Assembly: GCA_024449915.1 (NCBI GenBank)
Contig: JAMZAV010001434.1
Span: 62,001-126,000 of the forward strand
Origin: Sweltsa coloradensis
Taxonomy: Eukaryota; Arthropoda; Insecta; Plecoptera; Chloroperlidae
Direction: 5' to 3'
DNA length: 64,000 nucleotides
This document shows, piece by piece, positions 42,901 through 61,951 of the stretch; the first letter of the stretch is position 1, and every line of letters starts with the position of its first letter. The notes beneath the pieces are model-generated. The model made no database searches and was not told the DNA's origin. It was given only the letters and a program-made list of their open reading frames with translations. Made by a program: the position numbers and the translations under genes.

Positions 42901-45016
42901 ACATGTTGTGGTTTATCTTGAGCCAATTGAAGAACATAGTGTTTAGATCATTTATGTTTATAGGACAATTTGCATTATTAATAACAATAGTAGGTCCACT
43001 GCAACCATCAACCTCAGACAGGATAGCAAATTTCTCAATTAAGCATACGTAACTATACTTTACATTGCCGCAGTCGCACATTGCAGTTGCGCACACTCAT
43101 GGCTCACAAGCTGAAAGACGTGAGTCTGTTGCGGTGGCGGACATAAGATCGTAGGGTCTCTTACCCACACTACGCGCCCAATGCTTTTATTAATGCAGTA
43201 CTTCAATGCCAATGCGTAGGTCGTGAAGCGCTTGCGCACACTGATGACGTGCGAACAAGACGACAAGCACGTGTTACGGCGTCAAACACAAGAACACGGT
43301 GGATTGGTCGGCGCCGTTGACGTCCTCAGCATGGAGCTCTCGTGCGTCACCACCAAGGAGGTCGTCCTGGAGAAGGTGTTCGAGTCCGGGGCCCGGCATC
43401 GTCTGGTTGGCGACGGACCGGGGGTGAGGACCGAGACTCGTGATCAACTCACAGACAAGTACCTCACACTCGAGCGCCGTCTCAGGGTCAAGGAGGGGCG
43501 ACTTGTGGAAATAAAACTCGTGCAAGATATGGTGCGTATCGTATTGTATTATTCAATAGCGTATCCAAGAAGGATCTTTCCCTTTTGCAAACAGGAGTGT
43601 GAAAGTGCACTTTAACGTTTCAATGGAGAATATAGAATAACTGTTTTATCGCAATACTAAAGGTAAATTACCATCTGACCAAAAGAGGATTTTAGTAGAT
43701 ACAAAGTTCACCAAAATGACCTTGAAAGAGAAAAATTTAGATTAAAAACAGTATTTTAGTAGAAAACAGTTGGTGTTGCTTTATGCTCAGATTTTCATCA
43801 AAATGACCTTGAAGGAGAAAATTCCCCCCACCCCCCACTTAGCCTTTGGTACATCTATAAATTAATTGGTAAACCCCTCCCTTTATGAATTACTGGATAC
43901 GCCACTGATCGTATTTGTTCCATTTAATTACCCACAACTTGGTCTGATTGTAAAAAGTGATTTGTAAACCTGCCCCTCAGGTGACCCGCATAACGACCGC
44001 CCTGCAACGTAGTTTACCCGCTTGTTTGGAGGACGGACGAAGCACAGCTCAAACCAAGGTCAAAGTGCAGGACAAAGTCACTGAAACTAACCGACGCATG
44101 AAGACACTCATTTGTGACGTGGCCCTGGCAAGGTCGACGTTTCAAAGTCTTAAGCGGGAGGTTGAAGAACGGAGAGTTGAGCTAGAAGCAGCGCGCAGGT
44201 AACTACATTGATAATAATCCATCTAAGATGCCATGCTTTGCATCGACTTCCGGGGTGGCAGCAGATACGAACGAAGACCAATTTTACAAAAAATACTCTT
44301 TTATGCATTTAAATGATTATGATAACACAGGCATTACGTTCTTATTCGTTTACTTATATGTGAATCCATCAACTTCATCATCATCCAACGCCGTTTCCTG
44401 CTTCTGGCAGGGTCAGCTTGGGTGTTTTAAAAACGATTTCCGCTTCTTCCTATCCTTCCACAACAAAAATGGGTCAACCTTGAAAAATGTGTTGATCTTT
44501 CATATCGATTTCTGAATGGATGTGCCTATACATTGTTACACAGTTTCTCTCGCTTTTAAGTATACTAAATATCAATACTGAGTAAATTAACGAATGCGTT
44601 ATGAAAGGGCAATATTCTTTTGATATTGTATAAATATCACACTGTCATGCTGTTGCCTGTATGTACACACTGCCACATCACTGCTACACTCCTACATCCC
44701 TATACTATATTGTGTTGTGTGTCCAGGCGAATGGAGCGCGGCGAGGCGCCAACCGACAGCGCGGCCAGGGAGTGGAGCTCAGTGAAGCGGCTGCGGACGT
44801 GCGCGGCGAGGACACCGCCGTCCGAGCCCTGCTTCATGCCGAGCCCCCCCCACTGCCTACATCCCCAACGTTCAGGGCAGGAAGGTCCTGAACTTACCAC
44901 TACCGTACGGAGCTAATGCGCCGTTCAAACCCTTACGGCCGTCGTCGCATCTCCGACACTATAGACCTCCTAGGAAAGCGGCGAGGATAGACACCAAGAG
45001 CACCCAATCAGAATAG
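39924..45016 (+). CDS. CCDC146: CCDC146, coiled-coil centriole/axoneme protein, seven exons
   Basis: CCDC146 is a long coiled-coil protein of centrosomes and cilia/flagella, needed for sperm tail structure in mammals. Exons: 39924-40784, 40907-41359, 41756-42312, 42417-42753, 43220-43531, 43981-44198 and 44727-45016. All have GT/AG sites and compatible phases (0,0,2,0,0,2), giving about 1,000 residues against ~955 in human. The N-terminus is acidic (EEDEEEYEDEDDEDL); the rest is charged heptad-rich coiled coil. Family landmarks are NERNTCALQLCDRTEEVAIF in exon 4 and the conserved C-terminus LPLPYGANAPFKPLRPSSHL followed by RHYRPPRK. In the last exon the entry frame (ending EWSSVKRLR) differs from the frame of this C-terminus, so one or two small indels exist between ~44790 and 44852, one probably at the C8 run 44844-44851. 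An AATAAA follows at 45100. Confidence 0.9.
44366..44463 (-). mobile_element. LINE 3' tail fragment in CCDC146 intron 6
   Basis: On the minus strand CAAGCTGACCCTGCCAGAAG, then CAGGAAACGGC and a GATGATGATG tail, match the 3' end of the LINE fragment at 28700-28750. It is a very short, 5'-truncated insertion. Confidence 0.7.
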
Positions 45017-46233
45017 ACTTATTTCATTGTTGCTAGCTAACCTTTATTGTGTGCATATTTGGTCACAGTATGTTATCAGGGGGATATCGTTGACTTTTCA
45101 ATAAACAAAGCAATATCATTGACGAAATTGGCTTGGGATAATTTAAAAACTATCTCTATAGAAATAAACGTAAATAAAGTGTCACACCAAATAAAAACAC
45201 ATACAATAGAAAGACATAGCCTAAGGATGACGGAGGAGTGGGTGCTGCGAATCTACAACTAATAAGTGAGAAGCAAATGAGGTCCTGAATGAAGTCGTTG
45301 GGACTTGTATCAATACCGACAGGAAATATTCATACTGTAGTAATAATGCCTTTGACGTCGATGTTAATGACGTTCTCCACTCCACTCTATAATCTATATT
45401 GCCATATCAGCATGGTCTAGCTCGCCGCAGTGACGTCATGCCCCGCTCGAGAAGTGGAACATCGGAGCCATTACCAGGCAGTGCATTCTTGTGCCCCTAC
45501 AGGAGTTGTCAAACTCAAAATATAATAACCATTCGTTGACAATTAATGTTGAGTTCAGAGGACAATCTGATATTTGTAGTATTGACAGAGCTGCGTTAAG
45601 AAACATGGCTGCCATTTTAAATTCTAGGGGAAATTTTGACACATCCTTAAATATTTATAATGGTCCTACCTACAACTGTGCAAAGCGGCAAACCGTGTTC
45701 AAAAAGTACAGTGTTATTTCGAGTACCATCACCACTTTAATATTTAATAGCTCTTCAATGCTTTTTTAGCGGTGGCATTGGAATAGTGGGATTATTGTCC
45801 GAATAAGTATATGGAAATATTTAGAGAGGCATTTGGACTTAAACGACTGAAAACAGATAACTTGGACTACTCGATATCCCTAATGAAATATTTCTAAAAC
45901 ATTCCAAAGTATGTTTGCATTTTGTGAAAATTGATTCATTTAGCACCTATAATAACCTTGCAGACCAAACATGTTGTAATATACACGGCTTTTCATTATC
46001 CCGAAACCGAAATGGACATAAACTAGTGGCTTTGTAAAACTGTGACTAGTATAAGTAGTCTGCAAGAACCATACAATGTACAACTTCTAGGAGACTTGAA
46101 GAATGAAAACACAACGGGATCATTATAAATATTTCGTTCTTTTGGGATTTCCAAAATATTACTCGGCTTTTCCAGAGTATATTACAAGTCGCTAGTGTAC
46201 TCGGACACAAACTAATTCTACATAATATCACAT
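45017..46233. other. Intergenic region between two convergent genes
   Basis: Holds the 3' untranslated ends. No further gene is recognised; short frames near 45491-45769 have no support. Confidence 0.5.
45100..45105 (+). terminator. Polyadenylation signal for CCDC146
   Basis: AATAAA 84 bases after the stop codon. Confidence 0.6.
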
Positions 46234-46239
46234 TTTATT
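46234..46239 (-). terminator. Polyadenylation signal for the SLC22-like gene
   Basis: AATAAA on the minus strand 36 bases after the stop codon. Confidence 0.6.
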
Positions 46240-46274
46240 GCTAGTGTAATGTCTATGGATGACTTCCATCTGCA

Positions 46275-54168
<7,894 letters not shown>

Positions 54169-54737
54169 CTGGAAGAAGACACAGATAACACATGAGGAAG
54201 GGAATTTTGGAGAACAGACTGACAGACCAGTCACAGCAAGAGATGCTACAGCGACCGAACTGTCCCAAATATCGACCCTGTCCAGCCCATCCCACTGACA
54301 CGTGATGTCCACCTGTGACCTTGGATCAGCGCCGTCGATCACCAGAACTGCAGCAAACACAGCAGCCTAGGTCCAGACCAGAAACAAGGACACACGACTG
54401 AAGGTTGGTTTACGTAGATCGGCTTCGGCAGTTGGTGTCGGCCCTCATTAAAACATTCGACGTCCTGCCTATCGTTTATGAGATGATGCAAGCGTCGGCA
54501 AGAGATGGTCAATATATCATAGATATTAAACACCTATAGTAGGCTAGATCCGCAGTCTCCAATACGTCCGCACAGACGCGAGCGTAGCAAATTGAAGAGA
54601 CAATCTGCCATATTCAAGATGGCGATTTGGCGTTTTAATTTATGCTTTTTATTTTACTGGATTGTTTGATAATATGGTTTTACCTTTTGCAGCATGGGAA
54701 TGTACAAACAGAAACAATAAGAAGTAATTGCATAAGG
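54169..54737. other. Upstream of the transporter's first recognised exon
   Basis: Should hold the 5' untranslated region and promoter, and possibly a further 5' exon, but nothing can be defined. The outer gypsy element begins at 54738. Confidence 0.4.
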
Positions 54738-54908
54738 TGTGTCATCAGGTACTATTTCAATTAGTTCAATGCGCTCTAGCGCCATCATAGTTGTAGTATT
54801 TATTGCAGCTGAAATAGCCACTGGCCTCATTAGAATCCTAAGTTTTGTGAGTTTCTTTCCCGTTATCCCGAATCATCCAGGACAGGCCTGCTACATCCAA
54901 GTAAAACA
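54738..54908 (+). repeat. 5' LTR of the outer gypsy element, internally deleted
   Basis: Begins TGTGTC and ends CA at the primer-binding site. Compared with the 3' LTR, ~100 bases are missing after GCCACTGGCCTCA, including the part with the TATA-like and AATAAA motifs; the sequence resumes at TTAGAATCC. Confidence 0.8.
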
Positions 54909-55099
54909 TGGTGGCAAGCGGAAAACTAGTTAAATAAGGCTTCCTTCAAGGTATAAATGAAGTTAATCCGTTGTGGATTTTGAATTATAATTCTAGACAT
55001 AGGATGGTGGAACAAACAACCACATGTCAAGTCACAATACAATCTCCAACAAACTTCTCTTTCAAACCTCAAGAGTGGTTGCAATAGAAGAAAAGGTAC

Positions 55100-57311
55100 A
55101 ACAAGTTCAGATCTACATCTGGAATCGATCTTCAATCCAGCAAAAGACAGGTAGATAACCTAATATATTGCATGTGGGAGAAGGCAGAAGAAATTCTTGC
55201 CTCATTTAAGTTGTCAGAAACTAATGAGGGCACCTGTACAGTGGTGATAGTAGAGTTTGAGAAGTACTTTCTGCCCAAAGAAATGTAGTTTATGAAAGGG
55301 CCTGTTTTTTAAGGCGGAAACAGCTGTCAGGGGAGACTGTTGACATGTTCACAACAGCTCTTCACACACTGTCACTTACATTCGAATGGGAGGACCTGAC
55401 TAGCAGCATGATGCTCATGACTCTCATTATCGGAATGAGTGATCAAAAACTCAGTGATAAATTTCAGTTAGATCCTAAACTAACGTACGAGAAGGCCCTT
55501 CTACAAATAAGACAATCTAAAGAGATTGCAAGACAAAGAACTGTCTTACACAATGATGTAAGTAGGCAGACAGTAAATCTAGGCTTAGATGAAGTAGGCC
55601 TAGGCCGTAAGCAAACTAATGGTGGGCCTAAATCACTAGGTCAAAGCAAGTACAAGGGAAAAAACTGGGATAAGAAGCCTAAACCTAACCTCAAAGACCC
55701 AAAACGATCAAAGAAGTGTAGTTTTGTGGGTTTGACACTAATCATGGGAAAGACCGCAGTGCATGTCCAGCAAAAGACGCCAAATGCAACGAATGTGGAA
55801 TCAAAGGCCCCTATGCAAAGGCATGTCGCCGCAAGAAAGTACACGAAGTTGCAGCAAGCCAAGATGGTGACGAGGCAGACTGTGTGTTCATTGGCAGTGT
55901 TAACACATGCAAGTCCGATCCATGGATGGTACTGGTGAAAGTCGGAATGAGAGAAATCTTGTTCAAAATCGATACCGGTGCGGATGTCACTGTTCTACCA
56001 GCCAACTCTCCCGCAGTTAAAGGTATGTCTTTAACCAAACCTATAAGGAAACTATGTGGACCAGACAAACGTCCGTTAAGAGTAGTTGGGGTAGCAAAAG
56101 TCGAGCTTCATTACAATAACAGGTCGTCTTTAGAGACAGTATACATAGTGCATGATCTTGATACACCCCTACTAGGGAGACCAGCGATCACCAGTCTAAA
56201 TATCATTGGCGTAAATGCCATCCTAAACAGTGTCAGTACCGGAAAAGACTGGAAAGCCGAGTTCCGACAACTCTTCAAAGGATTAGGGACTATTCCAGGA
56301 GATTACAAGATAAGTATTAGTCCCGATGCTGAACCTTGAGCAATCACTACTCCAAGAACGGTAGCATTACCTTTGGGCTGTGGAAAAAGAGCTACAACGT
56401 ATGGTGGAGAGGGACGTCATTGCCGAGGTTGACAAACCATCTGAGTGGTGCGCGCCGATGGTGGTCGTTCCTAAGGCATCAGGTGGTGTAAGAATTTGTG
56501 TTGATTTAACGCACCTTAACTAAAGCGTAAAGAGAGAGTTTCATCCTATACCGAAAATCGACAATACGTAAGGTCAACTAGCAGGTGCCAAAATATTTAC
56601 AAAGCTAGACGCAAATTCAGAGTTTTGGCAGATAGGCCTACCTTTGTCACCCGAGTCTCAACCGCTAACTACTTTTCTAACCCCGTTTGGAAGGTTCAAG
56701 TTCAAGCGCTTGCATTTTGGAATCGCCTCAGCGCCGGAGCACTTTCAGAAAAGAATGAGTCAAATACTGCATGGACTTAAAGGAGTCCTGGTGCACATGG
56801 ATGACTTGATAGTCTGGGGTAAAGACCAGATTGAACATGACAATCGTCTTCGGGCAGTGTTAGAAAGGCTAAACTCAACAGCAATAACCCTGAATGAACA
56901 GAAAACGGAGTTTTCAGTAGACTCTGTAGACTTTCTAGGACACACAATCGATGCTCATGGTATAAGAGCCGACGATCGGAAGATAGCGGCGATCGTAAAC
57001 ATGGATCCACCAACTAACATCAAAGAGGTGCAAAGCTTCTTGGGCATGGTAAACTTCCTAGGAAAATATATCCCTAGAAAAGCGGAAATCCTTGAGCCTA
57101 TTAACTTCCTCCTTTCATAAAAAAATTGTTGGATATGGGGAATACCTCAAAAACAAGCATTCGAGAAGATCAAAACTCTCCTAACCCAGGCACCTTCTCT
57201 AGCCCTGTACGACCCTGCCAAACCCACGATTGTTTCCTCAGATGCTTCATCCTATGGTCTTGGTAGTGTCCTCATCCAGAAGCAGGAAGATGGGAGGAAA
57301 AGAGCAGTAGC
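55100..57311 (+). pseudogene. gag-protease-RT-RNase H (5' part) of the outer gypsy element
   Basis: Gag-like sequence (LSDKFQLDPKLTYEKALLQI) leads, after a frame change, into zinc-knuckle-like cysteines (~55715-55840). The protease active-site region follows (FKIDTGADVTVLP, ~55961-56000), then RT motifs (EWCAPMVVVPK; IFTKLDANSEFWQI; the catalytic HMDDLIVWG near 56800; SVDFLGHTIDAHGI) and the start of RNase H (SSDASSYGLGSVL). Stops occur near 56338, 56521, 56569 and 57118, among others. RNase H breaks at 57311, where the second element is inserted, and resumes at 61952. Confidence 0.85.
57307..57311. repeat. Left target-site duplication of the inner gypsy element
   Basis: GTAGC, repeated exactly at 61947-61951. 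A 5-bp duplication is usual for Ty3/gypsy integration. Confidence 0.9.
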
Positions 57312-57495
57312 TGCATTAAGATCAACAGGTGTAGTAGTTTGTGATGCTATTTATTATTTAGAAACACATATGAATACACAAGATGTGAGTGAGCTACATG
57401 GTATCTATACAGAGACCTTGATACTACGTCGGACGTCACCCAGACGTCTGATGAACTGCCTAAGGCGTAACTATCCAATAGGCTGTTACTCTACA
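57312..57495 (-). repeat. 3' LTR of the inner gypsy element
   Basis: 184 bp, plus-strand sequence TGCATTAAGATC...CTCTACA. Confidence 0.95.
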
Positions 57496-57653
57496 TCTCC
57501 CTTTCTTTGGATACATAACATAAATTGATTACTAATACATGGTAATTATCAAAGCTAAGGAATAACTAAAACTACTGTATGTATCCCTACTTAGTTATAC
57601 ATGAATAACATAAGAAACAAAGAGCTACAAGTCCAATTTTTTTGGTGCATTCA

Positions 57654-60600
57654 TCACTCTTCCGCTTCTCGTGGTGTAGACCTGAGGACGGGCTTTTCGG
57701 TGACAGGGATCTTCACTGCCACGGGAGTGTGCACAACTTGTTCCGGTTCTTCATCCAAGTTTTGGCCGTTGTCCATTAACTGGGAACTTTCCGCTTCATT
57801 TCCTGGTGGTATTGCATCCACTGGAAGTAGATGGGAACGATTCCTCCGGATTGTTCCTTCGGGGCTTGCGATTGTGTACGAACGCGGACCATGGTTAGAG
57901 TCAAGTACTTCTCCGTACCGCTTCATATCTGTCACCCAGACTGGATCTCCTACATGGAGGGGCTTCAACTCTAATGTGCGATGTCGCCTGTCGTAGTTAT
58001 GTTTCTGCTTGGCTTTACTAACCACATCTTTTTCCCTGAACAGTTTATCTAGTTTTCTGTTAGGGAGGAGATTTTCTGAAGCTGTGGGTAGGGTTGTTCT
58101 AAGCTTGCGGCCCATCAGCAACTCCGCTGGACTGTATCCGCTTTCAAGTGGACTGCTACGGTACGACAAAAGTCCCAAATATGGGTCAGCAGACTTTTTC
58201 AAAATGCTCTTGACAGTTTTAAACCGCTCGCTCTGCCTCACCATTTGAGCGAGGATATCTAGGACTTATCACGTGCTTAAACCCATACTGATTAGCAAAA
58301 GTGCGAAAGACTCCAGATTTAAATTGTGGACCGTTGTCCGATACGACTTCTTCTGGAATGCCGAATCTGGCAAAGGTTGACTTGATCTTTTTGATGACAT
58401 ATTCGCTAGAAGTGAATGGTAAGAATAACACTTCAGGAAACCTCGAGTAATAATCGACAATTATAAGGTATGTTGATCCTTTGAAATGAAAGAGATCCAT
58501 GGCCACCTTTTGCCACGCTCGTTGTGGGAGTGCGGATGGCTTCATTGGTTCACAAGGATTTGTTCTTTCTTCAAGACAGGACTGACATTTGGAAACCATG
58601 TCTTTAATGTGTTGTCCAATCGAAGGCCACCATACAGAGCTACGAGCACGCTCTCTGCACTTATTGATTCCAAGATGTCCTTCATGGATGGATTTCAAAA
58701 CCTCCTTTCTCATACCTACTGGAATGATGAGTCGGTTGTCTTTCATAAGTAGGTCATGTTGAATCGTCAGGTTTGCTCTTTCCTGAAAGAAAGGTAGACA
58801 GTGTGGTATAAGATTGCTTTTGGTTGGCCAGCCCTTTTCGATGTATTCTCTGACCAACTTGCAGGTGTCGTCAGCCTCCTGAGCTTGCTTTATTTCACTC
58901 AAGCGCTTGTCAGTGGCCGGCAACTCCTGTACAACATGTCCTACAAAGGCTTCTATCTCCTTCTGGAAGCACATTCTTCTACCGACCTGACACTTACAGG
59001 TTCTCTGGATAACGCGTCAGCTGTATACAAGTCTTTTCCAGGTACATGAGATACAGTGAACGAAAATCTCATGAGCCTCAGCCTCATTCGTAGAATCCTT
59101 GGTGACAACTCGTGCAATGACTTCTTGCCCATGATCGGCACCAAGGGTAGGTGATCGGTTCGAATCTGAAAGTCCTTTCCTAAAAGGAAGTTTTCGAACT
59201 TTTCACACGCCCATACAATTCCTAGGGCCTCTTTTTCTATCTGAGCATATCTCTGTTCTGTTAGAGATAGGGCTCTGGACGCAAAAGCAACAGGACGCCA
59301 GACTCCAGTCTTGTCATTTTGTTCCATCACGGCTCCTAATCCGTAAGAGGATGCATCAGTTGTCAGACGAATTGGTTGATTGACATCATAAAACATAAGG
59401 GTGGGTGCAGTCGAAAGCTCCGTTTTTATGTGCTGGAACGCCTCTTCTTGCAGATGACCCCACACAAAGGCATTTGATTTATTTAACAACTCGCGTATCG
59501 GTTGTGTTATGTCAGCCAGGTTGGGTACAAATTGGAGCATCTGGTTAACCATGCCCAGTAGCCTACGAACGCCATGAACGTCAGTCGGACTCTTCATTTT
59601 GGAGATCGCAGCAACCTTGTCTGGATCAGGTCGTAAGCCTCCTTCCCCAACAATGTAGCCAAGGAACTTGAGCTTGGAGATGCTGAATTGACATTTCGGC
59701 GCATTCAGGGTGATATGGCCCTCCTCCATTCTCTTGAGTACTTGATGTAAACGCTCGTCATGTTCCTTTTGATCTTTACCGAAGACCAAGACGTCGTCCA
59801 AGTGACAGATAACTCCTTTTAACCCTGCGAGTAGTTCTGACATTTTGCGTTGGTAAACTTCTGGCGCAGAAGTAATGCCAAATGGCATTCAATTAAAACA
59901 ATATCTTCCTTCTGGGGTAATAAAAGTCGTTAGCTTTGCAGACTTTTGGGCTAATTTAATTTGCCAAAATCCGCTGTTGGCATCGAGTTTTGTGAATATT
60001 TTAGCCTCGCCAAGATGTCCCAATGCTTCGTCTATTTTCGGAAGCATGTGTCGCTCCCGCTGGACGCTCTTATTTAGGTGTGTCAAATACACACATATCC
60101 TTACAGAACCATCATTCTTCGGTACCACTACCATACCTGCACACCACGTGGTTGGTTCATCCACCTTGGATATCACCTCGGCTTCTTCCATTCTCTTGAG
60201 TTCTTGTTGGACCTTCTTGACGAGAGGAAGTGCCACACGACGCGGAGTAGATATGGAATAGGGTTCAGCATCAGGCTTGAGTTTGATTACGTACTCGCCT
60301 TCCATCTGACCTAGCCCTGTAAACAGCTTCGGAAACTTACGCTTGACAGCGTCGACGTTAGTCAAATCTCTATGACGTAGGCCTCCTACCTCTTCGATTT
60401 TACCCACCAAGTTGAGGCCTTGAATTGCTGGTCTCCCCAGTAATGGTGTGTTAAGGTTGCGAACAACAAAAATACTTTGAACCGTCTCTTTATCTTGATA
60501 TTTCAAGATTGCGTCAAACTGTCCTTTTACCTCGAGCGCAGATTGCCCAGGTCCAATAAGACGCTTGGTTGGGATACTGAGCTGTTGATGGCGGAACTTA

Positions 60601-61653
60601 GAATGGTACTGACCTTCCGAGATAACTGTAACATCGGCTCCCGTGTCGATCTTGAAACGGACAGGAACATCTTCCACGACGACCGTTGCTACCCAAGGAT
60701 CACTTCCATGGCTCTCCACTTCTCCGAGAAAAGCTTCCTCCAGCTGGACTTCTCTAACTCGAGGTGGTGTTTGTTTAGATTTTGTGTGGCAATGTTTTTC
60801 ATAATGTCCGACGATGTTGCAGCCACGACACTTGACGTCACGTGCAGGGCAGTCTTTAAAGGAGTGCATTGGTCGACCACATCGCCTACACTTTCCTTGT
60901 TTCTTGGATGTTGTTGCACCCTGGTTTGGGTTGGTTTTTGGTTTTTCCCAGTTAGTTCGAACTGCGTCAACATGTGTACCCTCTTCCAAAGATCGCAGCA
61001 CTTTTTGCTGGCCTTTGATTTCTTCGCTGCTTCTTGCTTTATCAATAGCCTTTTGAAGAGTCAGATCAGGATCCATCTGTAGTGTTTCTGATAATTTTAA
61101 ATCACGTAGGCCAACTACTAACCTATCTCTAATTAACTCGTCTTGAAGGGCACCATAACCACAATGTTTCACCAGTGTATACAAAGCAGTTATAAAGGAT
61201 GTAACAGATTCCCCTTTCTTCTTGTATGCGCTTATGAAATTTAGCACGTTCAAATATGACATTTCTCCTTTTGACAAAGTGAGAATCAAATTTGTCCACG
61301 ACAAGGGAGTAGTCCTGTTCTTGCTCAAGACTGAGTTTGAATGACAGGAGTATATCTTCTGCCTCATTGCCCATACAATAAATCAAGTTATGAACTTGCT
61401 TATCACTAGGCTCAGTTGAAAGCCCTGAAGAAATTCGAAATCTGTCAAACCTCCTAATCCATTTTGGCCAGGAAGGTGGATCTGAGAAGTCAAAATTTGT
61501 AGGTGGTTGAAGTTGGTATGCCTGTTGGCTTCTAGTGCTTACTTCACTCTGGTTCCCGCCACCGGTGCTACCTTCACGCTGGTTCCCGCCGCCGGTGCTA
61601 ACTTCACTTTGGTTCCCGCCGCCGGTGCTACCTTCACGCTGGTCTTGGGGCAT
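57654..61653 (-). pseudogene. gag-pol of the inner gypsy element, broken at four points
   Basis: Gag starts at 61653 with a GSTGGGNQ-type repeat, then a capsid-like region. Near 61218 the frame shifts. Two CX2CX4HX4C zinc knuckles follow (60785-60900), then protease FKIDTGADVTVIS (~60640), RT with catalytic HLDDVLVFG (~59790), RNase H (TTDASSYGLGAV, ~59360) and integrase with the H2C2 zinc site (HEGHLGINKC ... CQSC), the DDE aspartates (VAMDLFHF, SDNGPQF) and glutamate (GEAERAV). A TGA replaces the usual arginine codon before MPFGITSAP (~59890), consistent with CGA-to-TGA decay. Two more frame changes lie near 58965 and 58235. Integrase runs to a stop at 57654. No envelope gene. Confidence 0.9.
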
Positions 61654-61762
61654 GTTTCAGCTCGTGCCTCCTTTGAGGTTAGCTTCTAATTATGCACTTA
61701 CTTCGTGATAAATAGATTAATATGAACAGTGTTTCATACCTTGTTCAATACCGCTGCCACCA

Positions 61763-61946
61763 TGCATTAAGATCAACAGGTGTAGTAGTTTGTGATGCTA
61801 TTTATTATTTAGAAACACATATGAATACACAAGATGTGAGTGAGCTACATGGTATCTAGACAGAGACCTTGATACTACGTCGGACGTCACCCAGACGTCT
61901 GATGAACTGCCTAAGGCGTAACTATCCAATAGGCTGTAACTCTACA
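61763..61946 (-). repeat. 5' LTR of the inner gypsy element
   Basis: 184 bp; differs from the other LTR near 61859 and 61938 only. Confidence 0.95.
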
Positions 61947-61951
61947 GTAGC

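Larger units (their letters stand above)
57312..61946 (-). mobile_element. Young Ty3/gypsy LTR retrotransposon (inner), 4,635 bp, nested in the outer element
   Basis: Complete structure in minus orientation: two 184-bp LTRs (TG...CA) differing at about two positions, exact 5-bp target duplication GTAGC, primer-binding site TGGTGGCAGCGG directly after the 5' LTR (61762-61751), and purine tract AAAGAAAGGGAGA before the 3' LTR (57508-57496). Coding order is gag, zinc knuckles, protease, RT, RNase H, integrase. Low LTR divergence means recent insertion, but the reading frame now carries a stop and several frameshifts. Confidence 0.95.
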
